Of a DNA stretch of 48,034 bases, positions 16,790-24,409 are shown piece after piece. The notes under the pieces are model-generated. The model was not told the origin of the DNA, did no database searches, and saw nothing but the letters and a program-made list of their open reading frames with translations. The stretch's first letter is position 1, and the number at the start of each line of letters is the position of its first letter. The stretch covers positions 1-48,034 of the forward strand of contig CAIRLC010000039.1 of NCBI GenBank assembly GCA_903879335.1, written 5' to 3'. The stretch is from an uncultured Pseudomonadota bacterium. GTDB taxonomy: Bacteria > Pseudomonadota > Gammaproteobacteria > Steroidobacterales > Steroidobacteraceae. The position numbers and the translations under genes were made by a program.

Positions 16790-18579
16790 GTACGTCGGAG
16801 TTGCAGCCCCTGGCGCGCAGCTTGGCGCGGCGTGTCGGCCTCTGGTGTCAGCGGCTGGGTGTGACGGCAGAGACGGCCTCGATGCTGGTGTCGCTGGCCG
16901 AAGTGCTCGCCACCGAGACGGAAGCCGGGCATGTGTGCCTGAATTTAAGTGCCTTCGCCGCCACCCTCAACGACTCCGCAGACGCCGTGAGGGCGCGTTT
17001 GCTCGACAGTGGATGGGTCAGTGGAGCAACCGGGCCCGATCAAGCGCTCTTCGTGTTGGATACGGAGGATCGGCTGTATTTCAGGCGCTATTACGACTAC
17101 GAACGACGGCTGGGCGAGCGTCTCGCGGCCGCCGTGGCCAGTCCCACGACGCCGCCGGGTGAGGCGGCCGTCGGCCTACTCACCACGCTCTTCGGCGCCG
17201 TCACGACGGATGGGAGTCAATGGCAGCGCTTGGCGGCGGCCTTGGCCTTGCACCGTCGCGTCGTGGTGGTGAGCGGCGGGCCGGGCACCGGCAAGACCAC
17301 GACGGTCGCCTTTTTATTGGCCTCGCTGCTTGAGGACAACCCGGACTTGCGGATCGCCTTGGCGGCCCCGACGGGTAAAGCGGCGGCGCGCCTCTCGGCA
17401 GCAATCAATGCGCGGGCTGAGAGTGTGCCGCTACACGTGCGTAGCCGCTTACCGCGCCAAGCCCAGACCGTGCACCGCTTGCTCGGCTTGAGCCCTGCAG
17501 GCTTCAAATATCACCGCCGGGAGCGCTTGGCGATCGATGTGTTGGTGGTGGATGAAGCGTCGATGCTGGATCTGGCACTCGCAACGCAACTGCTCGAGGC
17601 GGTTCCCGATGAGGCACGGATCCTGTTGCTCGGCGATCGCGATCAATTGGAGGCCGTTGAATCCGGTGCGGTGTTCGCCCAACTGTGTCAGACCCAATCC
17701 CTGAGCGAGGCGATGCGGGGGCGACTCGCCGAAACGACGGGGGTACCGCTCGGCGCGATCGATGTGCCGAGTGACCCGTCCGATCCACTGCAGGACGCGG
17801 TGATTCGATACACCCGCACCTTCCGCTTCCGCAGTGATTCGTCGATCGGACGGCTCGCGCTCTCGGTGCGTGAGGGGCAAGCCGATGCGGCACTGCTGGA
17901 ACTCGGCGCCCCGGGCGAGGATGTCGTGTGGATGGGGTCCCCGGGCAAGGCACCGACGTCGGCATTGATCCAGTCATTGGCGAGCGACTACGCCGACTAT
18001 GCCGCCCTCGCCCGCGCCGAGTCGACGGACCCCGCGGCCGTACTTAAGGCCTTTGATCGGGTCCGGGTACTGTGTGCGCAGCGTGAAGGGCCGTGGGGTG
18101 TCACGGCGCTCAATATCCAGCTCACGCGCGCACTGGGTGCGAGCGGTGCTTTGAGCATCGGCGGGCTTTGGTATGCCGGGCGCCCGGTCTTGGTGACCCG
18201 CAATGATCCGCTGCTGGGCCTGTTCAATGGCGATATCGGCGTGACGCTGCAGGACACCGGGGGCCGCTTACGGGTCTGGTTCGTGGTCGGTGAGACGCTG
18301 CGATCCTTCTCGCCATCGCAGTTGCCGGCCCACGACACGGCCTTCGCCATGACGATCCACAAGTCGCAAGGCTCGGAGTTTGATCGGGCGACCGTGATCC
18401 TGCCGCGGGAGGATTCGCCGTTGCTGACGCGTGAGTTAGTCTACACGGCGATCACCCGAGTCCGTCAGGCCTTGCGTCTCGTCGGCTCCGAGCGTGCGGT
18501 ACGCCTGGCGGTGGAGCGTCCGAGTCATCGTCAATCCGGCCTGCGCGATCGCATTCGCGCGGCACGCGGACTTGCGTGA
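16786..18579 (+). CDS. recD: Exodeoxyribonuclease V subunit RecD
   Basis: The ATG at 16786 overlaps the recB stop and follows GAGGGAG, giving 597 residues, normal for RecD. Motifs are VVSGGPGTGKTTTVAFLL (Walker A, about residue 165), VLVVDEASMLD (Walker B), LLGDRDQLEAVESGAVFAQL (motif III), and C-terminal AMTIHKSQGSEFD and ELVYTAITRVRQAL (SF1B motifs V and VI). RecD is the 5'-3' motor of the RecBCD complex and activates its nuclease. An in-frame upstream start at 16696 would lie inside recB and is not credible. The stop overlaps the ATG of the following small gene by one base. Confidence 0.95.
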   Translation: MSTSELQPLARSLARRVGLWCQRLGVTAETASMLVSLAEVLATETEAGHVCLNLSAFAATLNDSADAVRARLLDSGWVSGATGPDQALFVLDTEDRLYFRRYYDYERRLGERLAAAVASPTTPPGEAAVGLLTTLFGAVTTDGSQWQRLAAALALHRRVVVVSGGPGTGKTTTVAFLLASLLEDNPDLRIALAAPTGKAAARLSAAINARAESVPLHVRSRLPRQAQTVHRLLGLSPAGFKYHRRERLAIDVLVVDEASMLDLALATQLLEAVPDEARILLLGDRDQLEAVESGAVFAQLCQTQSLSEAMRGRLAETTGVPLGAIDVPSDPSDPLQDAVIRYTRTFRFRSDSSIGRLALSVREGQADAALLELGAPGEDVVWMGSPGKAPTSALIQSLASDYADYAALARAESTDPAAVLKAFDRVRVLCAQREGPWGVTALNIQLTRALGASGALSIGGLWYAGRPVLVTRNDPLLGLFNGDIGVTLQDTGGRLRVWFVVGETLRSFSPSQLPAHDTAFAMTIHKSQGSEFDRATVILPREDSPLLTRELVYTAITRVRQALRLVGSERAVRLAVERPSHRQSGLRDRIRAARGLA

Positions 18580-18959
18580 TGGCGAGGGCGGGTGATGCCG
18601 GCGCGCCGTCGGCGGACCGGTTCACGGTGCTACGGGTGGAGTCTGCGAACGAATCCGTTGCGTTGGTCGGGGTTGAGACGGATGAGGGTTTCGAGTTCCG
18701 GGTCGAGCGCTGCGCGTTGGGCGCCGATGTACCGACGGACGCTGAGCCGGTGTACTCGACCTGGGTGTCGACGTGGCGGGAGGCCCTGCAGCACCTCGAA
18801 CCCTTGGAATGGCCGCGGATGCGACCGATCGAGGCCCATGCGGCGTTCAATACGCTGCTCCTGCAGGCCCTCAAGGACCGAACCGGTGCGGCGGATACAG
18901 ATTGGTCGCGGTGGATGGCTGTATTGCAATCCAGCTTTGACGTGTCTAATCCTTACTGA
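18579..18959 (+). CDS. Hypothetical small protein coupled to recD
   Basis: This is a 126-residue protein with no domain I recognise. Its ATG shares one base with the recD stop (TGATG), which strongly suggests translational coupling. The N-terminal half looks like beta strands (FTVLRVESANESVALVGVE, FEFRVERCALGADVP). The C-terminal half is helical and Trp-rich (STWVSTWREALQHLEPLEW, then a helix ending TDWSRWMAVLQSSF). It is acidic and has no signal peptide or membrane segment, so it is probably cytoplasmic. The coding frame keeps the base composition of recD, which argues that it is a real gene. A link to RecBCD is inferred from position only. Confidence 0.7.
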   Translation: MARAGDAGAPSADRFTVLRVESANESVALVGVETDEGFEFRVERCALGADVPTDAEPVYSTWVSTWREALQHLEPLEWPRMRPIEAHAAFNTLLLQALKDRTGAADTDWSRWMAVLQSSFDVSNPY

Positions 18960-18983
18960 CGCGGCGCGCTGAGCGGAGGCGCA

Positions 18984-19418
18984 ATGAAGCACGGAATAAG
19001 TGCGGTGGATGCGGCGGCCTTAGTGCACGGTTTGCGGGGCGCGACGCTGCCGCGCGCGCAATGGACCCATGCGGCGCACCTCGTGGCTGGGGTGTGGCAC
19101 GTGCAGCAGGGAGGCCTTGCCGGCGCTGAGCGGGAGATGCCCGCCGTGATCCGTCGGTACAACGAATGCAGTGGTGTGCCGAATACGACGACCTCGGGAT
19201 ATCACGAGACCCTGACGCTCGCCTATCTGCGCGAAATCGCGCGGCAGCTGTCGACTTTGCCCCCGTCGGTTGAGTTCGTGACGGCGGTGCGCGCGGTGTT
19301 GACTTCGGATCTGTTGGATTCGAACTGGCCGCACCGCTTTTGGAGTCGGTCACGGCTGTGGTCGCTCGAGGCCCGTCAGGTCTGGGTGGACCCCGATCTC
19401 GCGCCCTTGCTGAGATAA
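18984..19418 (+). CDS. Hypothetical protein with conserved-looking WTHAAHL and GYHET motifs
   Basis: This is a 144-residue soluble protein of unknown function, 24 bases after the preceding small gene and preceded by GGAGG. It resembles a group of uncharacterised bacterial proteins that share a THxxHL motif (here QWTHAAHLVAGVWHV), a short linker, and YHET (here SGYHETLTLAYLREIARQL). The His residues and the Glu could form a metal site, but I know of no proven activity. The C-terminus (SNWPHRFWSRSRLWSLEARQ) is rich in Trp and Arg. It is the last gene of the recCBD run before an A+T-richer spacer. The gene call is good; the function is unknown. Confidence 0.72.
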   Translation: MKHGISAVDAAALVHGLRGATLPRAQWTHAAHLVAGVWHVQQGGLAGAEREMPAVIRRYNECSGVPNTTTSGYHETLTLAYLREIARQLSTLPPSVEFVTAVRAVLTSDLLDSNWPHRFWSRSRLWSLEARQVWVDPDLAPLLR

Positions 19419-19536
19419 AAAAATCTAAAAATGTTCGCCATCGGAGACTTTCTACATAAACCGGTTAATTATTCGACTCACGCTCGGCCTAGGGGCCATT
19501 GCAGACTGGATCTTCCTTAACCGCCGGGAGATTCCC

Positions 19537-19803
19537 ATGACCGATTTGAAGACGATCGATGGCCGAATTCTGAAGCTGCAGGCCCAATTGGCCCGAATGC
19601 AAAATCGTCGCCAGCGCATCGCCGTGCGCGAGCAGCGTCAGGAGATTCGGGATTTTGAACTGAAGGAAAGTCGCCGTTTGGAACTTGCGGGACAATTGTT
19701 GCTGCAAGCGGTCGCCGACGGCGAACTGCCGCGTGCGACCGTGGCGCTGTGGTGCGACACCCTCGATGTCAGTCGCGATCAGCGCGACTTGCTCGGCGTC
19801 TGA
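19537..19803 (+). CDS. Small coiled-coil protein of unknown function
   Basis: The 88-residue product follows a good ribosome site (GGGAG 6 bases before ATG). Residues 1-45 are a charged helix with heptad-like spacing (LKTIDGRILKLQAQLARMQN, then RRQRIAVREQRQEIRDFEL). RRLELAGQLLLQAVADGEL and a short C-terminal helix follow. A basic coiled coil leading into RRxxLxGxxLL loosely resembles relaxosome accessory proteins of the TraD/MobC type, but there are no transfer genes nearby and I do not assign that function. The gene stands alone, with about 118 bases of A+T-richer DNA upstream and a strong hairpin downstream. DNA or RNA binding is a guess from its charge. Confidence 0.65.
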   Translation: MTDLKTIDGRILKLQAQLARMQNRRQRIAVREQRQEIRDFELKESRRLELAGQLLLQAVADGELPRATVALWCDTLDVSRDQRDLLGV

Positions 19804-19807
19804 ATGC

Positions 19808-19841
19808 GAGTGAGGTGTCATCCTGGGATGACACCTCACTC
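19808..19841. terminator. Perfect 16-bp inverted repeat between convergent genes (bidirectional terminator or binding site)
   Basis: Left arm 19808-19823 (GAGTGAGGTGTCATCC) and right arm 19826-19841 are exact reverse complements separated by TG. The element starts four bases after the stop of the 88-residue gene and runs into the stop codon of the convergent exported-protein gene. Neither side has a T tract, so it is not a canonical intrinsic terminator. It could still stop or protect both transcripts, or bind a dimeric protein. Confidence 0.6.
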
Positions 19842-21393
19842 AGTGTCGATAACTTAAGCGATCGTGCGATTGATAGACCTGCGCCTCGATGGCGCCGTCC
19901 CCCAGTTGCAGGTAATACGACCGTCTGGAGTCCTGTTCGTGCATTTCGAGGGTGCTGGGGTCGACGACGATTCGGCCGTTGAGCGTTGACCAGTAATGCA
20001 GCGCGCCTTTACCTTGTTTGATCAAAGCCGCCGAAATCTTGGCCAGCGCTGCTCCCTCGGGTGTCGCTTCCATTTCGATCTCGACGCAGCGCGGCGCCCC
20101 ACCGTCCTTGCTATGGCACGGTGCAGGTCCATCCAGTCGGAATTCGAGACGGTGTGGAATCGCGACTTTCGGAACGCCATCCAGGGGTAAACCCAAATTG
20201 ATGGTCATGGTTTCGCCGGTGGTCAACGTTGCACCAATCCAGATTGCGGTGTTTAACGCATGGGTACGGCCCGACTCAATTTCCATGACTTCGCGCGACG
20301 TACGATTGGACAGATATTCAGTCATGCGCTCGCGTGCCGCCTTGCGGCGGTCGTCGTCGACGGGATATTCGGCTTCGATAAAACGCTTCGCGGACGCCTG
20401 CATGCCTTCAATAAACCCGGCATACTCACTGAAGCCGACATAACTGCCGTCCGCGGCGACATCAATCGCGGGCATTTGGGCCACGATTTCTTGCAAGAAG
20501 TGGGCTAAGTGCGCGTCCGAATCATCGGCCGTAAAAGCCGAACGGGACTGCAGCGCTACGTCCGTGTTGGCAACCCTAAAGCCGCCGCCGGGTCGGGCGC
20601 TGACCTTGAACTTGCCCGTGGCATCGAAGGTTTCGGCGACGGCTTTGTTCGCTTGGATATGCGTGCTGACGATCGTTGAGTCGATATCAATATCGGTGGG
20701 TGACCAGTTGAAGGTCAGTGTCGCTGCACTCGGCTGTAGAGCTTTCGGTATTGAGTTCGGATCGACTTTTTTCCATTGCGCCAGGATCGTGCGGTTTTCA
20801 TCGCCGTCACTCACCAGGCCGTGGGCGTCATCCAGCGCAATGGCCGACGCCAGCATCGCCTGACTGTCGTCCTCGTCACCCAAGATGTGCAGGTAGTGCG
20901 CAACCTGAAAGCGTAGGAAGGCCTCGTCATCGTAGGCATGCGCCTTGGCGGCCACTTCCAGGCCTTCAAGGGCCAAGTCCCGTGCGGTTTCGGTTTCGCG
21001 CACGAGGTCCTCGTCGCTGTCGGCGCACTGGCCTCGACCAAAGGCTAAGGTCGCATCCAAGCTGAGGCGATGAGCCTCATAGGCGGGCAATAACACGGCA
21101 TAGGCGTTGTGCTCATACAGCTCGGCTTCTGCGCTGGCGGCCGCTTGATGGGCGTGGCAATCCTCGGAAAAAGCGCGCGCGTAGGCCAGGGCTTTCAAGC
21201 GGTGCAGATCGAGGGTCGCTGGATAATTCGCTCCGTGGGTCACGATCGCGGCCAGTTGCGCGTCCAAATCGGCTATCTCTTCGCTTAGAGAGGCTGCCGA
21301 TGCATCCAGTGCGGGCAAGACGAGCAGCGCTGCGGTGAGCAGGCGGGTCGCCCACGGTCGCTGAACGTGGTTGCCGCGTGTCGGGGAGAACAT
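19840..21393 (-). CDS. Exported protein of unknown function
   Basis: The 517-residue protein has a signal peptide (RPWATRLLTAALLVLPALDASA, cleavage after ASA). The mature N-terminal third is helical and alanine-rich with repeated pairs of helices, resembling tetratricopeptide-like packing (for example LHRLKALAYARAF, AYEAHRLSLDATLAFG). The C-terminal part is beta-rich (ATLTFNWSPTDIDIDS, FKVSARPGGGFRVANTDVAL, NGRIVVDPSTLEMHEQDSR). Cysteines are few: CHAHQAA, GQCADS, APCHSKDGGAPRC. No enzyme motif is visible. It starts 12 bases after the M28 peptidase gene with GGGGA before the ATG, so both are probably co-expressed and act in the periplasm or outside. I do not recognise the family. Confidence 0.75.
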   Translation of the reverse strand: MFSPTRGNHVQRPWATRLLTAALLVLPALDASAASLSEEIADLDAQLAAIVTHGANYPATLDLHRLKALAYARAFSEDCHAHQAAASAEAELYEHNAYAVLLPAYEAHRLSLDATLAFGRGQCADSDEDLVRETETARDLALEGLEVAAKAHAYDDEAFLRFQVAHYLHILGDEDDSQAMLASAIALDDAHGLVSDGDENRTILAQWKKVDPNSIPKALQPSAATLTFNWSPTDIDIDSTIVSTHIQANKAVAETFDATGKFKVSARPGGGFRVANTDVALQSRSAFTADDSDAHLAHFLQEIVAQMPAIDVAADGSYVGFSEYAGFIEGMQASAKRFIEAEYPVDDDRRKAARERMTEYLSNRTSREVMEIESGRTHALNTAIWIGATLTTGETMTINLGLPLDGVPKVAIPHRLEFRLDGPAPCHSKDGGAPRCVEIEMEATPEGAALAKISAALIKQGKGALHYWSTLNGRIVVDPSTLEMHEQDSRRSYYLQLGDGAIEAQVYQSHDRLSYRH

Positions 21394-21405
21394 GACGGTG
21401 TCCCC

Positions 21406-22602
21406 TCAGTACTTGAGGCTAGCGCCGACCAGACGAGCGATCGCCCCCAATGTCGTTTGCGCCGCATTCAGACCCAGCCGGAAGTCTTCCTGACTGAACG
21501 TGCGATACAGATCCGTGGGTTGATGCCAGTGCGGGTCAGAACCGGCTCCAATTTCGCGGCCGCGCTCGTTTTCACGCAGGCTGATCGCCGGGATGATGTC
21601 CATAAACGGTACGCTGTCGGTATTCGTCATGTGCGGGCCCACGGCGGCGGGGTAGTCGGTGGCATAGGCTTCGTTGGCGGCCTGAAAGGCAAAGGCGAGA
21701 TGCATCGCGCCCTCTGCTTCCTTGGCGCGCGACTGGAACTCAATGTTGACGTCTGCCTCGCGACGCTGGGTGCTGGCAACGCGGCCGTCGGATCCGGGCA
21801 GCCCGTGGTCAAAGAGCATCATGTCGTGCTGCACCATGCCGAGCCAACGCGGCTCCGGGTAGTGGCCTGATCCCGGCGGGGATTCTAGTCCTTGTAAGGC
21901 GCGGCGTTGGGCGACGTACGCGTACGCGCCATCAAGGCCCGTCTCCTCGTTGTTCCACAGGACGAAGCGCACCGACCGTTCGGTCTGCACCGAGGGATCT
22001 GAAAAGAGCCGCGCCAGTTCCAGAACGATGGCCGATCCAGAACCGTCATCGTTGGCGGCCTCGCCCCAGCCATGACCGTCCATATGAGCGCCGACGATAT
22101 ACATCTCCTCGGGATGGGTGGTCCCGACCTTGGTGCACCACACCTCCTCGCGGGGACCCGGCGTCGACGGCTCGGCGTTCAGTTCGCGCAGGTGCGCATC
22201 GGGCTGCCGGGCAGGCTCCACGTTGACGCCGGTCTTTGCGACGGTGCCCCGATAACGCCCGCCACCCACGGTGGGATTTGGCACATCCGACATCGGCGGA
22301 CCGCTCGGCCGCTCGCGCGCTTTGGGGTCGAAGCTGTACTGCAGACGGGTGACGTCGCCACAGCCATAGGCTCGCATCTGGGCCTCGATCCAATCCACCG
22401 CGGCGCGGTTGCGGGCTGTGCCCTCGCGACGATCGCCGAATTGGGTCAGCCCGAGGATCGTCTTCTGGTATCGCGACAACTCCAGCCGATTGACCATGAT
22501 GCGGACCGTGTCCGAGTGAGCGGGTTCTGCGGCGGCGCTGCCGACCAGGACGCAGGCGGCAAGGCAGCTGATCAGCACGATCGGACGGGCAAAAGTGAGC
22601 AT
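21406..22602 (-). CDS. Secreted M28-family zinc metallopeptidase
   Basis: From the ATG at 22602 the product has 398 residues, with signal peptide FARPIVLISCLAACVLVGSA ending in AAAEP. The di-zinc M28 aminopeptidase ligand set is present in order: His and Asp in VGAHMDGHG, Asp in ANDDGSGSA, Glu-Glu in NNEETGLDGAY, Asp in MVQHDMM, and His in SDPHWHQPTDLY. These enzymes release N-terminal residues from peptides, or act as carboxypeptidases, in the periplasm or outside the cell. An upstream start at 22671 gives an implausible charged extension. It is the first gene of a pair with the exported protein downstream and lies beside an extremely A+T-rich spacer. Specificity cannot be read from sequence. 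Confidence 0.9.
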   Translation of the reverse strand: MLTFARPIVLISCLAACVLVGSAAAEPAHSDTVRIMVNRLELSRYQKTILGLTQFGDRREGTARNRAAVDWIEAQMRAYGCGDVTRLQYSFDPKARERPSGPPMSDVPNPTVGGGRYRGTVAKTGVNVEPARQPDAHLRELNAEPSTPGPREEVWCTKVGTTHPEEMYIVGAHMDGHGWGEAANDDGSGSAIVLELARLFSDPSVQTERSVRFVLWNNEETGLDGAYAYVAQRRALQGLESPPGSGHYPEPRWLGMVQHDMMLFDHGLPGSDGRVASTQRREADVNIEFQSRAKEAEGAMHLAFAFQAANEAYATDYPAAVGPHMTNTDSVPFMDIIPAISLRENERGREIGAGSDPHWHQPTDLYRTFSQEDFRLGLNAAQTTLGAIARLVGASLKY

Positions 22603-22680
22603 GGTGATGGCTCGGTCAGAAAGGGAGCGCTCACGGTACACCGAAGGATCATCGTTGCGCCAATCGCGCACGTTCAGCCC

Positions 22681-22805
22681 TAAATATAATCTAGATAAAA
22701 TTAGTTATACAAACAATTTAAACATTTGCCCATAAACGAAAATAGATTAATTAACGTCAATACAAAAATCATAAAAAACGCGTACACAAAATCAAAACTA
22801 ACGTG
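22681..22805. other. A+T-rich island in a divergent intergenic region
   Basis: The 120 bases 22681-22800 contain only about 26 G or C (roughly 22%), in a region otherwise above 60%. One strand is mainly A. The 290-bp gap between the M28 peptidase start (22602) and the PhzF gene start (22893) contains no gene I can support. It probably holds the two divergent promoters. Many TATAAT-like hexamers are present, so no single promoter can be chosen. Confidence 0.7.
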
Positions 22806-22892
22806 TCTTGATTCTCTGAATTGCCCCCGGTGAGCAGGACGTGTCCGTGCGGGTTATCCTTCAGCGCTTCAGCCTCAAGACCGGAACCTGTC

Positions 22893-23786
22893 ATGCGTCG
22901 CTACGTCACTGTGGATGTCTTCACTGATCGCCGTTTCAGCGGTAACCCCCTCGCCGTGGTCTTGGATGCTGAGGGACTGAGTCAGGCTGAGATGCAAGCC
23001 ATCGCGACCGAGTTCAACTACTCCGAGAGCACCTTCGTGCTGCCGCCAGAAGCGCCAGGCCATACGGCACACGTCCGCATCTTCACGCCCACCATCGAGG
23101 TGCCCTTTGCCGGTCATCCGAATGTCGGCACCGCCGTCGTGCTGGCGCGGGAGTGGCAGGCTCAGGGTCGTCCCCTCCCCGCTTCCTTCCTCTTCGAAGA
23201 GGCCGCGGGTCTGGTGCCCGTACGTCTGGACCTGAACGACGGTCAGGTCGTGGGCGCGGAGCTCACCGCCCCGGAACCCTTATCGGTCGGTGCCGCGGTG
23301 TCGCTGACGGATGCCGCGGCCTGCGTCGGTCTCAATGCCGCGGAGATCGTCAGTGCAACCCACGCCCCGGTGACGGCCTCGGTCGGCCTGCGGTTCTTGA
23401 TTGTGGAGCTGGCCTCCCGGGCGGCTCTTGCGCGCGCCGCTGGCGACCTCGCCGTCCATGCGCGGGTGCTGGCGCCGCTGGGGACTGATGGGGTCTTTGT
23501 CTACGTGCGCGCGCCGGGTGCCGCGGCGCTCGACGCCCGGATGTTTGCGCCGCTCGACAAGGTGCCCGAGGATCCGGCCACCGGCAGCGCAACCGTCGCC
23601 GCGTTAGCACTGCTCGCCAAGCTTGAGGCGGTGGACGGTGAGCGTCACTGGCGGGTGATTCAGGGGGAGGATATGGGTCGCCGCTCGGAGTTGAACGGCC
23701 GAACGGTGGTCCGCGACGGCGCGCTCGTCTCAGTGCACGTGGGCGGCGGAGCGGTCGAGGTGATGCGCGGCACGTTGAACGTGTAG
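22893..23786 (+). CDS. PhzF-family isomerase/epimerase
   Basis: The 297-residue protein starts at the ATG at 22893; an upstream TTG at 22821 would add 24 Cys- and Ser-rich residues and is rejected. MRRYVTVDVFTDRRFSGNPL is the classic N-terminus. Glu45 in FNYSESTFV matches the catalytic glutamate position of phenazine-biosynthesis PhzF. IEVPFAGHPNVGTAVVL and VPEDPATGSATVAAL form the two symmetric halves of the diaminopimelate-epimerase-like fold. No other phenazine gene is in the window, so this is a stand-alone member whose isomerisation substrate is unknown. It lies 36 bases upstream of the NnrU gene on the same strand. Confidence 0.9.
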   Translation: MRRYVTVDVFTDRRFSGNPLAVVLDAEGLSQAEMQAIATEFNYSESTFVLPPEAPGHTAHVRIFTPTIEVPFAGHPNVGTAVVLAREWQAQGRPLPASFLFEEAAGLVPVRLDLNDGQVVGAELTAPEPLSVGAAVSLTDAAACVGLNAAEIVSATHAPVTASVGLRFLIVELASRAALARAAGDLAVHARVLAPLGTDGVFVYVRAPGAAALDARMFAPLDKVPEDPATGSATVAALALLAKLEAVDGERHWRVIQGEDMGRRSELNGRTVVRDGALVSVHVGGGAVEVMRGTLNV

Positions 23787-23822
23787 TCTGAGACACCTCA
23801 CTCACGGCCTAAGGGGCGCGCC

Positions 23823-24395
23823 ATGCTTGAACTCGTGCTCGGACTGGTTCTATTCCTCGGCATCCACTCGGTGTCGATCGTCGCCCGTGCTGGTCGGGAC
23901 GCCGCCGTGCAGCGCCTCGGCAAAGGCGCGTGGCAGGGCCTGTATTCAGTGGTGGCCTTGGTCGGGTTGCTCTTGGTGATCCGCGGCTATGCGAGTGCGC
24001 GTCTGAGCCCGGATGTCTTGTGGGTCACACCCACGGCCTTACGACACGTCGCCGGGCTTCTGTTGCTGCCGGTCTTTCCCTGCCTGCTGGCCGCCTACCT
24101 GCCCGGTTCGCTGCGTACGCGCCTGAAACATCCGATGCTGGTTGCCGTCAAAGCCTGGGCGCTGGCGCACTTGCTCGTTGTCGGCACGCTGGCCGGCACG
24201 CTGCTATTTGGCAGCGTGTTGGCGTGGGCGGTGATCGATCGCATCTCGCTCAAGCGTCGCCCGCCACAGGCCACGCCCGCTCTGCCCGCCTCCTCCTGGA
24301 ACGACGCACTCGCCATAGCCGGTGGGCTTGCGCTCTACGTCTTCATGGTCTTGAAGGGCCACCTGCTGCTGATCGGTGTCGCGCCCTTCGGCTGA
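23823..24395 (+). CDS. NnrU-family membrane protein
   Basis: The 190-residue inner-membrane protein has five or six hydrophobic segments. Family features include GIHSVSIVARAGRDAAVQRLG, where the helix 1 His is conserved, then GLYSVVALVGLLLVIRGY, RHVAGLLLLPVF, and RLKHPMLVAVKAWALAHLL. NnrU homologues occur near nitrite/nitric oxide reduction genes and are related to NnrU/isoprenoid-type (MAPEG-like) membrane proteins, but no denitrification gene is present here. AAGGGG lies 6 bases before the ATG. The gene follows the PhzF gene and ends 14 bases before a convergent acetyltransferase. The family is clear; the function is open. Confidence 0.85.
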   Translation: MLELVLGLVLFLGIHSVSIVARAGRDAAVQRLGKGAWQGLYSVVALVGLLLVIRGYASARLSPDVLWVTPTALRHVAGLLLLPVFPCLLAAYLPGSLRTRLKHPMLVAVKAWALAHLLVVGTLAGTLLFGSVLAWAVIDRISLKRRPPQATPALPASSWNDALAIAGGLALYVFMVLKGHLLLIGVAPFG

Positions 24396-24409
24396 GCCCA
24401 AAGTCGCGT

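Noticed and set aside
19537-19803. Annotation of the 88-residue protein as a TraD/MobC conjugation protein.
   Set aside because: Only a vague coiled-coil resemblance; there is no relaxase, oriT or transfer gene in the window.
22893-23786. A phenazine biosynthesis cluster.
   Set aside because: Only the PhzF-fold gene is present; stand-alone PhzF proteins are common and not linked to phenazines.
23792-23804. The 13-mer GACACCTCACTCA recurs from the palindrome at 19830-19842.
   Set aside because: In a 48-kb window a number of repeated 13-mers are expected by chance, and the second copy has no inverted partner.
23823-24395. A denitrification locus suggested by NnrU.
   Set aside because: No nitrite or nitric oxide reductase or Nnr regulator lies nearby.
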